Source: Apostichopus japonicus
Taxonomy: Eukaryota > Echinodermata > Holothuroidea > Aspidochirotida > Stichopodidae
NCBI RefSeq assembly: GCF_037975245.1
Contig: NC_092578.1
Span: 3,792,501 to 3,856,500 of the forward strand
Direction of reading: 5' to 3'
DNA length: 64,000 nt
A program made the translations under genes and the position numbers. Under the pieces are notes generated by a model. It did not search any database, was not told the origin of the DNA, and saw only the letters and a program-made list of their open reading frames with translations. Below are positions 1 through 11,662 of this stretch, in pieces (position 1 is the first letter of the stretch; every line of letters starts with the position of its first letter).

Positions 1-1026
1 GAGCAGTATGAATATAGTATATCAGATACATGTGGTTAATTATGAACTATTCTTACTGTCAGTACTGTCACAAGAAAGTATTGGCTATATACAGACAACC
101 ACCCTCTTAGCCTGCGAGAGGTATTTATATGTATATTTTTGTATAACGCCTCGTTGTGACATTTTTTTGTCTCTATACTGTAATGTCATGTCATTCTTTT
201 AATATCTAATACTGACATTATGAGCAGTATATGAATATCATATATCAGATACAGGTTAGGAACTATTCATTTACTGTCAATACGGTTGCCTTGAATAATG
301 ATATGAGAGTATACATTATGCTGAGTGGTATTTGCGAAAAAGTCGTCCGAACTAATTTCCCCACAGTCATTTTCATTTAAACATATTCGATCATGCTTAT
401 TCAATCCTCTTCCTTACGGTGAGACGATCACGTGATCGATGGATGGACAGTTTGTAGATACATGAACAGACTGAAGAATGGCAGATAGAGAGACCCCTCA
501 GCCCACCCTCCGGTTATACCCGCGGTTGTTCCTGATGCTTAAATTGAATTCTGGTCTATACACATTACGATTTTTTGTTTTCATTCTACTATATTCCAAT
601 TATAAGAAGTGGTTTCACAACAAACGGACTCGATCCTTGAAATAAGATCGAGGACGCAATCGAGGTCTAGTTACAAGGTTAAATTTTGTTAGTAAATTTA
701 ATAATAGGCCTTTACACTTTATATTTTGCATTGTGAAGGATGCAGTGCCATACATTTTACATAACTCCACAGGAGACAATACGGGTGTCATGTGGCGGGT
801 GTAGAGGGGTGGGGGGGGGGGGTTGTACCACCGTGGTGGAAACAATTTACCAAATCAAGTATCCGTAAGTTCGACCGAAAAAACGAGAGAACTACATTCC
901 TTTCGCTGATAAGTAGCAGAAGTAGGACGGTAGAATCAAGATTAACAAGAAGAAACTCAGTTACATCAGGGGTTAGAGTATAGCAGCTCCCTGGTTACAT
1001 AAAGAACAGCACCCATCGACAAGTAG
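1..1026. other. AT-rich intergenic DNA with a diverged direct repeat
   Basis: No gene is recognisable here. A segment of about 65 bases beginning GAGCAGTAT at position 1 recurs in direct orientation at 222-285, with shared words such as ATATCAGATACA, GAACTATTC and TTACTGTCA, so this part is an old direct duplication offset by about 220 bp. A G-rich homopolymer run lies at about 807-822. Open frames on both strands around 615-983 show no protein family I recognise and overlap the G tract. Confidence 0.5.
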
Positions 1027-1036
1027 TAGTAGTATA

Positions 1037-1095
<59 letters not shown>

Positions 1096-1125
1096 TTATA
1101 TGTATATGTATATATACTTTCCATT
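1027..1125. repeat. (TA)n microsatellite
   Basis: A near-pure TA dinucleotide tract with a few TTTA and TGTA interruptions. It is simple sequence with no coding value and is likely to be length-polymorphic. Confidence 0.9.
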
Positions 1126-1980
1126 AGAAATGATTTATATTTTTCACTGCTGTCTTCTATTTCAGTAAAATGACATAAGCTTTATATGCATTTTTTCGAC
1201 AAATGGCTTCTCTAACTCGTAAAAAGTGGACACGTTTATCTTTTAGTAATAAATGTCTCTCCTGAAAGTTAACTCGAAAAAATCTCAATCAAATAAATGA
1301 GGAAATTTTTTTGCTTTATTGTAGTCACGTATATAGCCAAATATCGGATTACCCATAGGTATATTTGTACCAGAGAGCTCCTCGAGGCGTTCTCTAATGT
1401 GATAGGTATATCAAACAAGATTGAGAATGTTAATAAGTAGATACGTGTTGCTAATTTCCCACTTTTTTCTAACATTTCCCTTTTGTGCAGTCTTATAATT
1501 CAAGATCGAGTTTCTGTGTTAAGAGGTCTCGAAAGGCTCTTAATAACTTTTTTTTTATCAGATCCTAATAACCCAAAATAAGTTGACAAGTAAGTTGGTT
1601 GTTTCAAGTATATCCTTAATTCATGAACAGTTCTATTTTACCATAGAGAGAGGAGGGCCTGTGTATATTAATATATGGAAGAATGTCATGTTGAGAGATT
1701 TTTAGAGGTCTACCTGATGCATGCATTTTTAAATGAAATTGAAGCGAGAACAATAATGTTTGTTGATGTGGAATTTGGTTTAGACAAGATACAGGATCAT
1801 TACCAACTTTAAGCGTTTTAAAGAATTTCCTTTTTCTTTCTCAGATTCTGGGAAGAGGGAAGAAAGGTGTAGTTCACAGCTTCATTCTTAGAACAACAAA
1901 TGCTGAATGAATATAACATATTATGCAAATATATTAAATGTATATGTATTTAAGTACGCGTATGTACGCACGTACTTACA
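1126..1980. other. Intergenic, nothing recognised
   Basis: Unique-looking AT-rich sequence. The only longer frame (minus strand, 1269-1475) has no recognisable motif. I see no RNA gene or mobile-element end. Confidence 0.4.
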
Positions 1981-2118
1981 CACACATATAGATATATCTA
2001 TATATATATATATATATATAGATATATACATCTATATATATATATAGATATATATCCATATAAATCTATATATATATATATGTATATTTATTTACATATA
2101 TTTATATATATATATATT

Positions 2119-2149
<31 letters not shown>

Positions 2150-2292
2150 ATGTTTATAGATATATATATGTTTATAGATATATATGTTTATATATCTATA
2201 TATATATATATATAGATGTTTATAGATATATATGTTAATATATCTATATATATATATATAGATGTTTATAGATATATATATATATGTGTGTG
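1981..2292. repeat. Compound TA / TATAGA / TATATGTTTATAGA microsatellite
   Basis: Alternating TA runs with recurring TATAGATATATA words. From about 2150 there is a short repeat in which ATGTTTATAGATATATAT recurs at 2149, 2167 and 2214 and again near 2260. It is simple sequence grading into a short-period minisatellite. Confidence 0.85.
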
Positions 2293-3487
2293 TCTTTTGT
2301 GTATATATTTATTTATGTGTGTATGTATGTCTTTGCATGTATCTCATTCAGTCGTTCCTTATACCAAAATTGTGCGCTATATGATAAAGGTTACATAAAT
2401 CTCTCGCTTCCATTGCTGGCACTAGCCTAGTGTATATACCAATTGGGATTTGTGATTACTCCATACATAATTAACATAATCAAATTAATCCAATTAAATT
2501 AAGTGGCTTGGGTTCTTCAGAACAAGCACTGCGAACCTCGAATATAGGAACGACAAGAAATGGAGGTTCGGTTACTGCAAGGTTAACTTTGATTAGAACC
2601 GGTAACTTTCAATAACTGACCTTTATTATTCCGTTGCGAAGATTCTTTGATGAAAAACACAGACAGTACTAGACCTTTTACAAGAATAATAATTCTTTGC
2701 ATTTTCCCCCTTAGGTTCATATGCTTCAGACGCTGCTTCTAGAGTTAAGTATTCTAATTATATATCTACTTCTCGACTTCAAGATTATTTTGACGCCATC
2801 GACGTACTTTGATTAAAAGTACAAGTATACTGCCGAGATGAAATCTCTTATCGGGAAGCATTTTAAATATCACTACGCGTAAATATATAACGAACGGTCG
2901 TGTCTTTGACAGAATGTTGAGAGAGCTAGTCGGACATAGCGTTCCCTGTTTTATTGATTTGTTTTTAAATCAGAAGAAACCGGTTGGACGTTTCGAAGAT
3001 AATAAAACTGATTGAAAACATAAATACTGACTGGTTAGCATGTTTTCCTTAGGTCATTTCTCAAACATTTATTGTGGTGCACGATTTGTTGCTTTAATCC
3101 TGCGATGAGTGAATTCAGTTAACACGGATTAAAATAATCACATAATAAATAAATAATAAATACTTACAACTTTGCAAATATATGAAGTACAAGTAAAGAC
3201 CTACATACAAGCATTCGAGAGAAAAAAACAAACTAGTACTGTAGTTTTGAACCCTTCATAAAGCCCCCTAGTCGTTGTCTTGTTTATTTTATGTTGTCAA
3301 AAAGTACTTCCAAGAAACGCTAAAGCTTGTGAGGCCCTTTCTTTTAAGTCGATTTATAGCTTTTTACCATAATTACAGGAATCGTTTCAACTCAACGTAT
3401 TTTTGTCTGCTTTATTTTACTTTCTAATGGTTCCATGCATGGACTCGACCATTAATAATTAGAAAGAGTGTCGTTTCTGTCCCTTTC
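2293..3487. other. Intergenic, nothing recognised
   Basis: No open frame of note, no tRNA-like promoter boxes and no paired terminal repeats were found. The sequence looks unique and AT-rich. Confidence 0.4.
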
Positions 3488-3567
3488 ACCCCCCCCCCCC
3501 CCCAAAAAAAATATCTATCTTTATATATATATATATATATATATAAATATATATTTATATTTATATA

Positions 3568-3650
<83 letters not shown>
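3488..3650. repeat. Poly-C / poly-A junction followed by a long (TA)n tract
   Basis: A run of about 15 C is followed directly by about 8 A (3489-3511), then TA-rich sequence and an uninterrupted (TA)n tract to about 3650. Read on the minus strand the homopolymer part is a T-run joined to a G-run, a pattern that recurs elsewhere in the window. Confidence 0.9.
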
Positions 3651-3654
<4 letters not shown>

Positions 3655-3815
3655 ATACTAGTTGAGACTAGTGGAACACTAGTAGTTGTAACTCGGAGTT
3701 TCACGCGTTATAGCGATCGTCAGACAACTGCAGTTGAATAACATATGTAACATATATTCCGCTCTGTCCACTGGACATAGAGCACTCTGCGCCAAGATAG
3801 ACGCCAACCAACCAA

Positions 3816-3820
<5 letters not shown>

Positions 3821-3865
<45 letters not shown>

Positions 3866-3922
3866 CACACATATATATATATATAAATAACACATATATA
3901 TAACACATATATATAACACATA
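3821..3922. repeat. (TA)n microsatellite with AACACATATATA variants
   Basis: A (TA)n tract to about 3863 followed by several AACACATATATA-type units. It sits immediately outside the left end of the CACTA-like element at 3955. Confidence 0.85.
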
Positions 3923-3974
3923 CCCTGTATTTGTTTCACTGAATGGTGCATATACACTGAAAACTTAAATTGGT

Positions 3975-4350
3975 TCACCGACTAACAAAACGTTAGTCCA
4001 TCTGGTGCCTCTCCCGACTAACATAGCCTTAGTCAGTTGCTATACCGACTAATTTATTCCTTAGTCAGTTGGATTTCTTAGTCGGTCATCTTAGTCCGTC
4101 AGCTTAGTCCATCAACAATTTCTTAGTTGGTAAATGTATATTAGTCAGTTACATTAGTTGGTGACATTAGTCGGTCTTTACCGACTAATTTATATGAGCC
4201 ACCGACTAGTTTATAGCAGGTTTTACATTAGTCAGGATGGTGCCTCTCCCGACTAACCTTTCTTAGTCGGTATCGACTGACTAGTTGCACTGACTAGATT
4301 CACTGAAAGAATTAAACCCGACTAGTTTCACTGACTAGCATCACTGAAAG
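3975..4350. repeat. Left subterminal array of GACTAA/TTAGTC motifs
   Basis: More than twenty copies of short words built on CCGACTAA, TTAGTCGGT, TTAGTCAGT and GACTAG occur in both orientations with irregular spacing. A longer word, GGTGCCTCTCCCGACTAAC, occurs twice (about 4003 and 4238). The right end at 8230-8465 carries the same vocabulary, which supports both being ends of one element. Confidence 0.7.
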
Positions 4351-4983
4351 AAAAGAGAGCAGAAGAAACACAAATAATGTGTACGTTGGCAGTATTTATT
4401 TCTGATCAAACTTCTGATGTCTACAAAAGGCTGACTTTCGACAGATAGAGAAGAAATCACTGTAAATAAAATCTGAAAATCTGTTTTTTTTTCCAACAAA
4501 GTTAAGACAAGTTAATGGATCAAACATGAATCGCAAAAGTATAGCACTGCACAATAATGCAAAGTTGAATCTTGGGCAAGGGTTCCTCATGACTTTCGTT
4601 TTAAAGTGGTACCCCAAATCGACACCAGTTAAGTCTTCACGATCAAAGAGTGTTTCTCTTAACTACAAATGGCCTCCCACTTGTCTTCAGGAAGCCAAAA
4701 TCTGCACCATTATTGACCTGTGGACAGAAAATATGATATACGTGTAAGCACAGATACAGATATAGCACATGATAACTCACATTATCATAAACATACATTT
4801 ATATTAAAAGTTTATAACATATTGGGAGGTATACATTTAAATCTAGGTCCCTCAAATTATAAGCCAGGAATAGCAGCTTTACCAAATTATTATTAGCTTT
4901 GCACAGCATAACACCAAGTTATTTCTCAAAGCTTAATAATTATGTTAATCATGTTAATAATGATCCCAATAGACCGGGATCCC
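4351..4983. other. Interior of the CACTA-like element, no gene recognised
   Basis: Overlapping frames exist on both strands (minus 4396-4617, plus 4526-4747) but neither protein has a motif I can name. This may be decayed transposon interior or unrelated host DNA carried by the element. Confidence 0.35.
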
Positions 4984-5581
4984 AGAGGGTTTGGTTAGCT
5001 GGGAAGGTAACCAATTGCCTGGTACATCACAATGTTCACAATGCATTCCTGTATATGAAACCTGATGACTGGCAAACCGACTGTGGTGGATGTGGCTGGG
5101 AGAGCAATTTTAAAGTCACCTAATAGCTAACCTAGAGCAGCTTTCATGGTAACCACATCAAAGTAAGAACAATGTGTCAGGTATGGCCCCAAGAGCAACA
5201 AATGGCCATTGCCAGTAATTATTGGTGGTGGGGTACCCCTGCCAGTGATCTATAATTGACCCCTCACGGCTGACCTAGGTCAGCTCATGAGGTAACCACT
5301 TGAAACCTACTGGAAAATGTTGGTTAGGACTTCAGATACAAGGGATGGGCATTGCCAGTAATTTTTATTGGTGGGGTACCCCTGCCAGTAGACCCCCAAA
5401 ATGCCCATCCCCTATTGACCTAGATGAGCTCATGATGTAACCAGTTGAAAACTACTGGAAAATGGTATCACTTCATATGTAAGGGATGGGAATTTCCAGT
5501 ATTTTATATTGGTGGGCCACCACTGCCAGAGTCCGCCCATCCCTTACATTCCCATTACCTTCCCAGCTAACCAAACCCTCT
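4984..5581. mobile_element. TIR element (MITE-like) with internal ~143-bp tandem repeat
   Basis: The left end begins AGAGGGTTTGGTTAGCTGGG (4984) and continues to GGTAA. The right end (5555-5581) is its exact reverse complement over 27 bp. The interior carries about two and a half copies of a unit of roughly 143 bp, recognisable by the word GGTGGGGTACCCCTGCCAG near 5227, 5370 and, diverged, near 5512, plus repeats of GGGATGGGCATTGCCAGTA. No clear target-site duplication is visible and there is no transposase. The superfamily cannot be assigned. It lies inside the larger CACTA-like element, so it inserted later or was captured. Confidence 0.7.
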
Positions 5582-7356
5582 CGACTACCCCTCTACAGAT
5601 CAGTGAAAATTTGACCAAACTTATGAAGCTTGCACGTAAATGATATACTAGACTGTTTTTTTATTTAAAACAGGTTATGAAAAGTATCTTAAATATCATT
5701 AAACAGTTGGGTACAATAGTTAAACTCACTCTTCCATCTTTTTTCTCTATGGTACTTGTTCCTTTGCTTTTTGGAGTCTTGGATAAACTCTTTTGTTCTG
5801 CGAAGGGTACCAATATATCATCTTAAACATGTCTTTAAGCCATATATAACACAGTTCTCCTCTTCTGTTGTTGCCTCCACACTGGTGTCGTACATCACAG
5901 GAAAGCTCACCCATGACAGATATTTGGCTTTTCAATTCCTGCTGGAAGAAAGAAACAGCAAAGTATTCATCATTTGAAAAAAAAAAAATAAAGTTGTCAC
6001 CACAAAGTTATGTGAGATTTGCTTCCACTATAGTCTCTAAAAACAATCCCAAAGTTTGAAGCAGACTGTATAAAGCTGAAAATTTGAACGAGAGTGTCAC
6101 CACCATTGCAACCAGAATCAAATGCCCAGAATACAGAGATAATAAGACATGGGCTAAATCTTTGTTTGCTTTTATGATCTTTAAAAATATAAAATTTTAG
6201 AAACAGAAATGCACTGAGCCAACTTATTTATAGGCCTAATCGTTTTTAGTTGTTATTTTGCTTGCTCACATAACAAGCCTGTTTAGACCTAGGCTAGAGG
6301 AGAATCAGTATTTTGTTACACTAAGTTTGTCTTCGGTCGTTTTGATATAGTCTTACTAGTAGTACTAAAGTATATAATGGACCGGCGAAGACTAGAGAAT
6401 ACCCAGAGTTTTAGCAACTGCGTTAAACTGTATCATCTGATCTATTATTTACGCCAATGAGTTTCATTCAATCTAGGATCAAAAAGAGAAAACTAAATAA
6501 TCTTAACCTTTAAACTTTGCTACTAAACAGATATGCTTGAATTACAAATAAATGTCAAAAAAACATCATAATCTAAGAATCGATGCATATACATATACAT
6601 AAACAGAATAATTTGAATTCGCGCAAGTGAACCCTGCACTACATTGGACAGAAAAAAAAACGTGCAATTAGACCAAACTAAACATACTAAATTTTCCGTT
6701 ACTTCTACATAAAATATCAATACAAATACAACAACTTACTCTTCTGGCAGTATACTAAAAGCACATGTTATAATAACTTCAGACTATCAAGCTTGCCTGA
6801 GAAAAAACGGTTAATACTTCTTACAGTAAGCAAGTCGACCGTGAAGGAATGTCGCAATTGTTTCCTGGGCGTGACCGGAAATTAAATACTAAAAAATGAT
6901 AAATGAAAAGGTTAAATAGAACTGAAGCGTGCATCCTGACTGCTCGCAACATATAATACCGTTGACTAGCCAACATAATTTGTTCAGCCTACTGTGACTG
7001 TACGTTTGAAGGTCTAGCCTTGCTTATTCAATATCACAAAGCCTACCCATTTAGATTCACATGGGAAATTACAGGAAATCTTTACCAAATGAGTGTAGAC
7101 TTCAAATAAACTATTGAGCCTTATAGTTCCAGCATTTGTTTGGGAATAAATAAGAAGATTATGTGCCACTGTTCAATCTAGCCCAATACACACATAACAC
7201 ATTGTTAATTGGTGTTTAGGATGCACACTTTAGTGTTGAGAATGCACTGCAGTACCCAGTAGAAGCCTATAGGCTACTCACTGTCATTGCACTTGTGTAT
7301 TGCGAAACGCCAACGTGACAACGGTAGCGTTACACTAACCATAATACAGTACTAGT
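5582..7356. other. Interior of the CACTA-like element, no gene recognised
   Basis: Frames on both strands at 5747-6059 (including a Cys-containing minus-strand frame at 5747-5935) show no family signature. I see no other terminal repeats in this stretch. A decayed transposase cannot be excluded but nothing supports it. Confidence 0.35.
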
Positions 7357-8004
7357 CAAGGGCGGCGGAAGCACTTTTAATCTGGGGGGGCACCGACATC
7401 AAAGGGCACTTTGCAGAAATTCGATTGGACTGATGCAGCCTTACATTTAGTACCCTTTATAACTCTTATTGTATTATCTTATTTGCGTATACACATCACT
7501 CCATCAACGCCCCCCCCCCTCCCTCAAGGAAAATATGCATACTAGCACTGCAATATCCAATGTGCAAATTGGGAAACAAGGAACAAGTTTTCTTTTGAGA
7601 CAAAATGAGGTGAAATCATGCTAGTTGCTAAAGGAATGATCTTCCGAATTAGAGTTTATTTCTTGTTAATATCTTAACAATTTTTTTCCCATTCGAAATA
7701 GCTTTGAGTTTGACCCACAGAAATTCATTAAAGGTCAGGGGCGTAGCCAGGATTTGCAAAGTTGTATGCACGACTATCTGAGCGGAGCGCCACCATCGGT
7801 TGGCGCGGAGCGTACAAGAAAATTTTTGGTTTTACAAACCCCTCAGATGGCCGGAAACGGCCCTTCCCGAGTGTTCATTCTGGTTCCCTGGCCTCTGGCT
7901 AACTTGAGACACCTCAATTTTTATGTAGAAAAAGGGCACATTTTTAACCTGAGGAAAAGTGGGGGGGCACGTGCCCCCTGTGCCCCCCGGTTCCGCCGCC
8001 CTTG
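7357..8004. mobile_element. hAT-type non-autonomous element with 8-bp target duplication
   Basis: The left end reads CAAGGGCGGCGGAAGC and the right end GGTTCCGCCGCCCTTG, an inverted repeat. Both are flanked by the identical octamer GTACTAGT (7349-7356 and 8005-8012). An 8-bp duplication with CA(A/G)GGG...CC(C/T)TTG-like ends is the hAT signature. Inside, at about 7737, a second hAT-like end CAGGGGCGTAGCCAGG appears, so the element may be a composite of two related ends. Open frames across 7754-8050 lie entirely in the element and are not genes. No transposase is present. Confidence 0.88.
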
Positions 8005-8229
8005 GTACTAGTGCCAGTGGCCTAACAATTAACTTTAATTTTACCTTCAAGTTAAAGGAATAACAGGTAGGCCGATGATGCAGTTAATACCTCCATTCTT
8101 CTAAAGACCTTCTTGGGTGATTTACGGTTGAAAGTTGCTTAGAGTGATCGTATGAAACTATGCCAAGCCCAGCAAGCTGCCGTTGCCTCTCGGTTTCCAA
8201 ATTGAAGTGAATCGAATTGGGTTAAAATA

Positions 8230-8465
8230 CATTAGTCGGTCGACACCGACTAAGCTACGATTATGGCGTTAATCGGGTGTCCGTATCGTTCTTAGTCCAT
8301 GGGTTAAAATACCTTAGTCCGTCGCCACCGACTAAGCTGCGATTATATTTTCCTTAGTCAGTGTAAACTAACTAAGAAGCAGCGATGAAACGAAGATTTT
8401 TGCTAGTCCGTGTGCATTGACTAACGTTATAGACTAATTTAACGTTAGTCCGTGGCAATATTGAC
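8230..8465. repeat. Right subterminal array of GACTAA/TTAGTC motifs
   Basis: It contains TTAGTCGGT, CACCGACTAAGCT (twice, about 8246 and 8325), TTAGTCAGTG, TTAGTCCGTG and related words in both orientations, with the segment GGGTTAAAATAC plus TTAGTC occurring twice (about 8219 and 8303). It mirrors the array at the left end of the candidate CACTA-like element. Confidence 0.7.
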
Positions 8466-8483
8466 TAGTTTATTTTTTCAGTG

Positions 8484-10080
8484 TACCTCGCTAAGTAAGG
8501 CAGCCAAAGGACTTTTATTCGTTTTGTATTTCGTTAGAATTAGGATTTTCAAGACTATATTAATATTACGTGACTTTTCCAACTTGTGACAATAAATGGC
8601 AGCACCACCCCACCCCCGGCCCTCCCCTCCCACAAAGTTTTAAATCCGTAAATAATAATCATCAAGTTTCAATTTGTCACTGTGGTTTGTCTTCTTAGTT
8701 TTTACAATGTATTATGATATAAGGCGTTGGAATGTCCTATATGTGTTGCACTTGGTTATAACCCACAAAACTCATCCGGTTTACGACACAAAGCGTTTGA
8801 AAAGTGAATAAACATGTGAAGGGATTTGATACCCAGACGTGTCACAAGGTGAATGATCAAGACCGTTGTAGTGCGTATATACTGATGGTGTGCGTTCATG
8901 CACTTGTTACCTGGTAACTTAATCTCACCGTTAAATCCTGTGTAATATCTATGGTATATTTCATGTCGTAGCAATTTCTAATGCGATAGATAGTCTTAAC
9001 ATTCAGCCGTTGATTATCTTGTGAGCTGCAGACGATACTGATTGTATACTTTTAACGGTTCGGCTTTACATTATACAAGAAATGAGGGTGGAAGGGGGGG
9101 GGGCGAGTTCGCGAAATTAAACGTTTCAATGTTTACCCTCTCTGTTACATCATGACTAATTTCTGCTGCATGAATCATGTTGTTTAGTTTAAGTCTTGAC
9201 CGGTCGTGGTGACATGGATGAATGAGAAAGCATTCTGAGTGAAGAGTATAATGTGCAACAGTTGACAAAAATATCACCTTACAAATTAACCTCTCGATGT
9301 TTCTTGCATGCACGCACTCAAAACCAATCTGCTAACTAAGTTACATTCATGATCCGCTGATTAAATCTATAATTTTGAGCTGCTATGCTCCCTTCACCGT
9401 CCCCCTTTCCCATCCCCAAATAGTTAGCAATACACTTATATTTGTCAATGTAAACAGTAACCGAGTCTATGCATATTAAGGTTAAAATCTCTTTTCAAGA
9501 GCGCTGTCACTTAAATTTTATTTCGTTTTCGGGGTTACATGATATTTTGTGTATAAGCTTTGGAAATATATACAAATCTATACAGGATGCATACTTGCTT
9601 TTTTTTATCGTTTTTCTTACCTTCTTCTTAACCAGTCCAGGTTTAAGGTTAGAGAGTAAGCATAATTTATTCTGGTTAGGTTAAAATCTCTTTGATTAAA
9701 TACGTTTCCCACTAAAATTTTATTTCGTATCTAGGGTAACGTGTTTTTCTCTTCTCTTTTTTTACTTGATTTTTTGCACGAGGTCCAGTAGTTTTATCTT
9801 TCTCTCCTTTTTCCTTTTTCAACATTTTAAAGTGCCATTTTTATCATTATTTGATCATTTTTCCAATGTTTTCAGCATTAATATCTTACATCATAATTAG
9901 CTTGACTAGATAAATGTCTCTTCGAAAAAAAGTTATTTGTAAAAGTTTTAGCGAAAACCTTTTAGATCTTCTTTTTTTCATTTGCGGTTCACTTGGAACT
10001 AAAACGTATATGAAAAAGGTCTAAATAAGACAATGTTTAATATGGAAACATTAATATAAACTTGCTCTATATACTTATTA
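8484..10080. other. Intergenic, nothing recognised
   Basis: A C-rich patch lies near 8607-8634 and a G run near 9095-9105. Two similar sentences, GGTTAAAATCTCTTT followed by AATTTTATTTCGT, occur at about 9480-9530 and 9679-9730, indicating a diverged direct repeat of about 200 bp. No coding signature was found. Confidence 0.4.
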
Positions 10081-10081
10081 A

Positions 10082-10173
<92 letters not shown>

Positions 10174-10177
10174 GTGA
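10081..10177. repeat. Compound (CA)n(TA)n(TG) microsatellite
   Basis: A CA run at 10081-10098 is followed by TA runs to about 10166 and a short TGTGTG end. The complementary CA and TG ends could pair in single strand, with the TA tract as loop. Confidence 0.9.
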
Positions 10178-11286
10178 AAACGATCATGGGATGTTAGCTT
10201 GATCATTAAGATGTTATTTTGAGTTCGGTTCGGTCAAATTACCGACCATGGAATGCAAGAAGATACCATCAGCGGATAATTGGAAAAATCTAAATCACAC
10301 ACAGATTGAATTTTTAGTCTAGTCACGTGTAAGTGCTGTCCACTTACTGAGGTTATACTGACGTATGATCAATAAATTATGGGGTTTGATGATGTTTACG
10401 GAAAATTTGAGGAAAAGGTATAGTCATTTTGCAATAAAACCCGTCAGATAGCCTATATATGAAGATTATTTTATTTCTTGACAAACATAGGCTAATCCTG
10501 ATATTTGTTTACCTTTAACGAGTCCTTGCAGTTCTGCGAAGGTAATCCTATTAGTTAACAAGCCCTTACATAAAACATTTATAGCCGCCGCTTCCAATAT
10601 GCACAATACGTGAAGCATATACGTATATACGTGAAGAAAGTGTTATTAGCCTATGTTAAGAGTAGATTTTTCCACAAGAAAATATTTTTCATATTTTCAA
10701 AAGAAAAATTTCAACAGACAAAGATAAACCCCTTTAATAAACGGTCTACTGTAACAAAAAATATGAAACAGAATTAAACCTTTATATCAAAAACCCAAAA
10801 ATCTGAAACAGAAACTGAATAAAATTTCGGAGATCATAGTTTAGGATGATTAGTAATCAATCCACGTATATAGGCCTATCATATACACACTGCCATGTGC
10901 ATTATATTCGCACTCACACACAGTTCATCTTGATTTGTTAATAAACGACTTTTCCACTTTTAAAACCGCCATTTTGCAATCAGTAAAGGCTAAAATAGCC
11001 CATCAACCTCTGTATATGTATGCGTGTGATTAAGAAGAATACTAAGAGAAAGGATTATGATTAAATATTCAACTAATTACTAACAACGCCGTAAGCATTT
11101 TTGGTGCCTCTTGACAGAAAGACCTATGTAAGTTATAGGACTATCAGATGGCATATAGAGTATTATAGCTGTAAAAACACCTTAGGCGGTTGCATCGTTT
11201 ACACGCGTAGGCTAAGCGTAAGATAAAATATTTATGCTACAATGGAGATTATTTTAGATTTAAAACCTTAGGCATTTACTGACATC
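10178..11286. other. Intergenic, nothing recognised
   Basis: Unique-looking AT-rich DNA without a notable open frame, RNA gene or paired repeat. Confidence 0.4.
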
Positions 11287-11316
11287 TTATTTCAAGAAGA
11301 GAAGATGATTAAGAAA

Positions 11317-11352
<36 letters not shown>

Positions 11353-11382
11353 TTTCTTAATCATCTTCTCTTCTTGAAATAA
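11287..11382. repeat. Palindrome with (TA)n loop
   Basis: The arm starting TTATTTCAAGAAGAGAAG at 11287 is repeated as its exact reverse complement ending at 11382, with arms of about 34 bp. The centre is a pure TA tract (about 11320-11350). Arm identity appears complete, so the inverted copy is young or maintained. Confidence 0.9.
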
Positions 11383-11419
11383 ATATATATATATTTATAC
11401 ATATATATATATATATGTA

Positions 11420-11507
11420 TAAATGAAAATCGTAATGAGTTGGAAAATCAAGAACAGTGAAAAAACTTTCAGCCTCCACCGGGATTCGAACCACGGGCCT
11501 CCCGCGG
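11420..11507 (-). mobile_element. SINE family A, truncated copy
   Basis: On the minus strand this matches the 3' half of the tRNA-derived SINE seen in full at 49327-49562. It has the Pol III B box (GGTTCGAATCCC) and the tail ending GATTTTCATTTATA. It breaks off within the tRNA-like part, beyond which TA repeat begins. Both edges abut TA microsatellite. Confidence 0.85.
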
Positions 11508-11519
11508 TTATATATATAT

Positions 11520-11602
<83 letters not shown>

Positions 11603-11662
11603 CCTTCTCATTACGTTTTCAATTATATATATATATAAATATACATATATATATATATATAT
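11508..11662. repeat. (TA)n microsatellite cluster
   Basis: Long TA tracts, interrupted by a short unique segment around 11600-11622, continue to about 11662. Tyr-Ile-rich open frames on both strands here are artefacts of the repeat. Confidence 0.9.

Larger units (their letters stand above)
3955..8483. mobile_element. Candidate CACTA/EnSpm-like non-autonomous DNA transposon, 4.5 kb
   Basis: The left end starts CACTGAAAACTTAAA (3955) and the right end, read on the minus strand, starts CACTGAAAAAATAAA (8483), so the two ends form a short terminal inverted repeat with CACTG termini. Both flanks carry the dinucleotide TA (3953-3954 and 8484-8485). Inside each end lies a dense field of short motifs of the type GACTAA / TTAGTC in both orientations (about 3980-4350 on the left and 8230-8465 on the right). 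Known features of the CMC (CACTA, Mirage, Chapaev) group are CACTA/CACTG termini and arrays of short subterminal repeats bound by transposase. I cannot find a transposase frame, so it would be non-autonomous. The usual target duplication is 3-4 bp and only TA is seen here, which lowers certainty. Two other elements (4984-5581 and 7357-8004) are nested inside. Confidence 0.6.

Noticed and set aside
7754-8050. Open frames on both strands near 7.8-8.0 kb
   Set aside because: They lie wholly within the hAT MITE with an exact 8-bp duplication and have no transposase motif.
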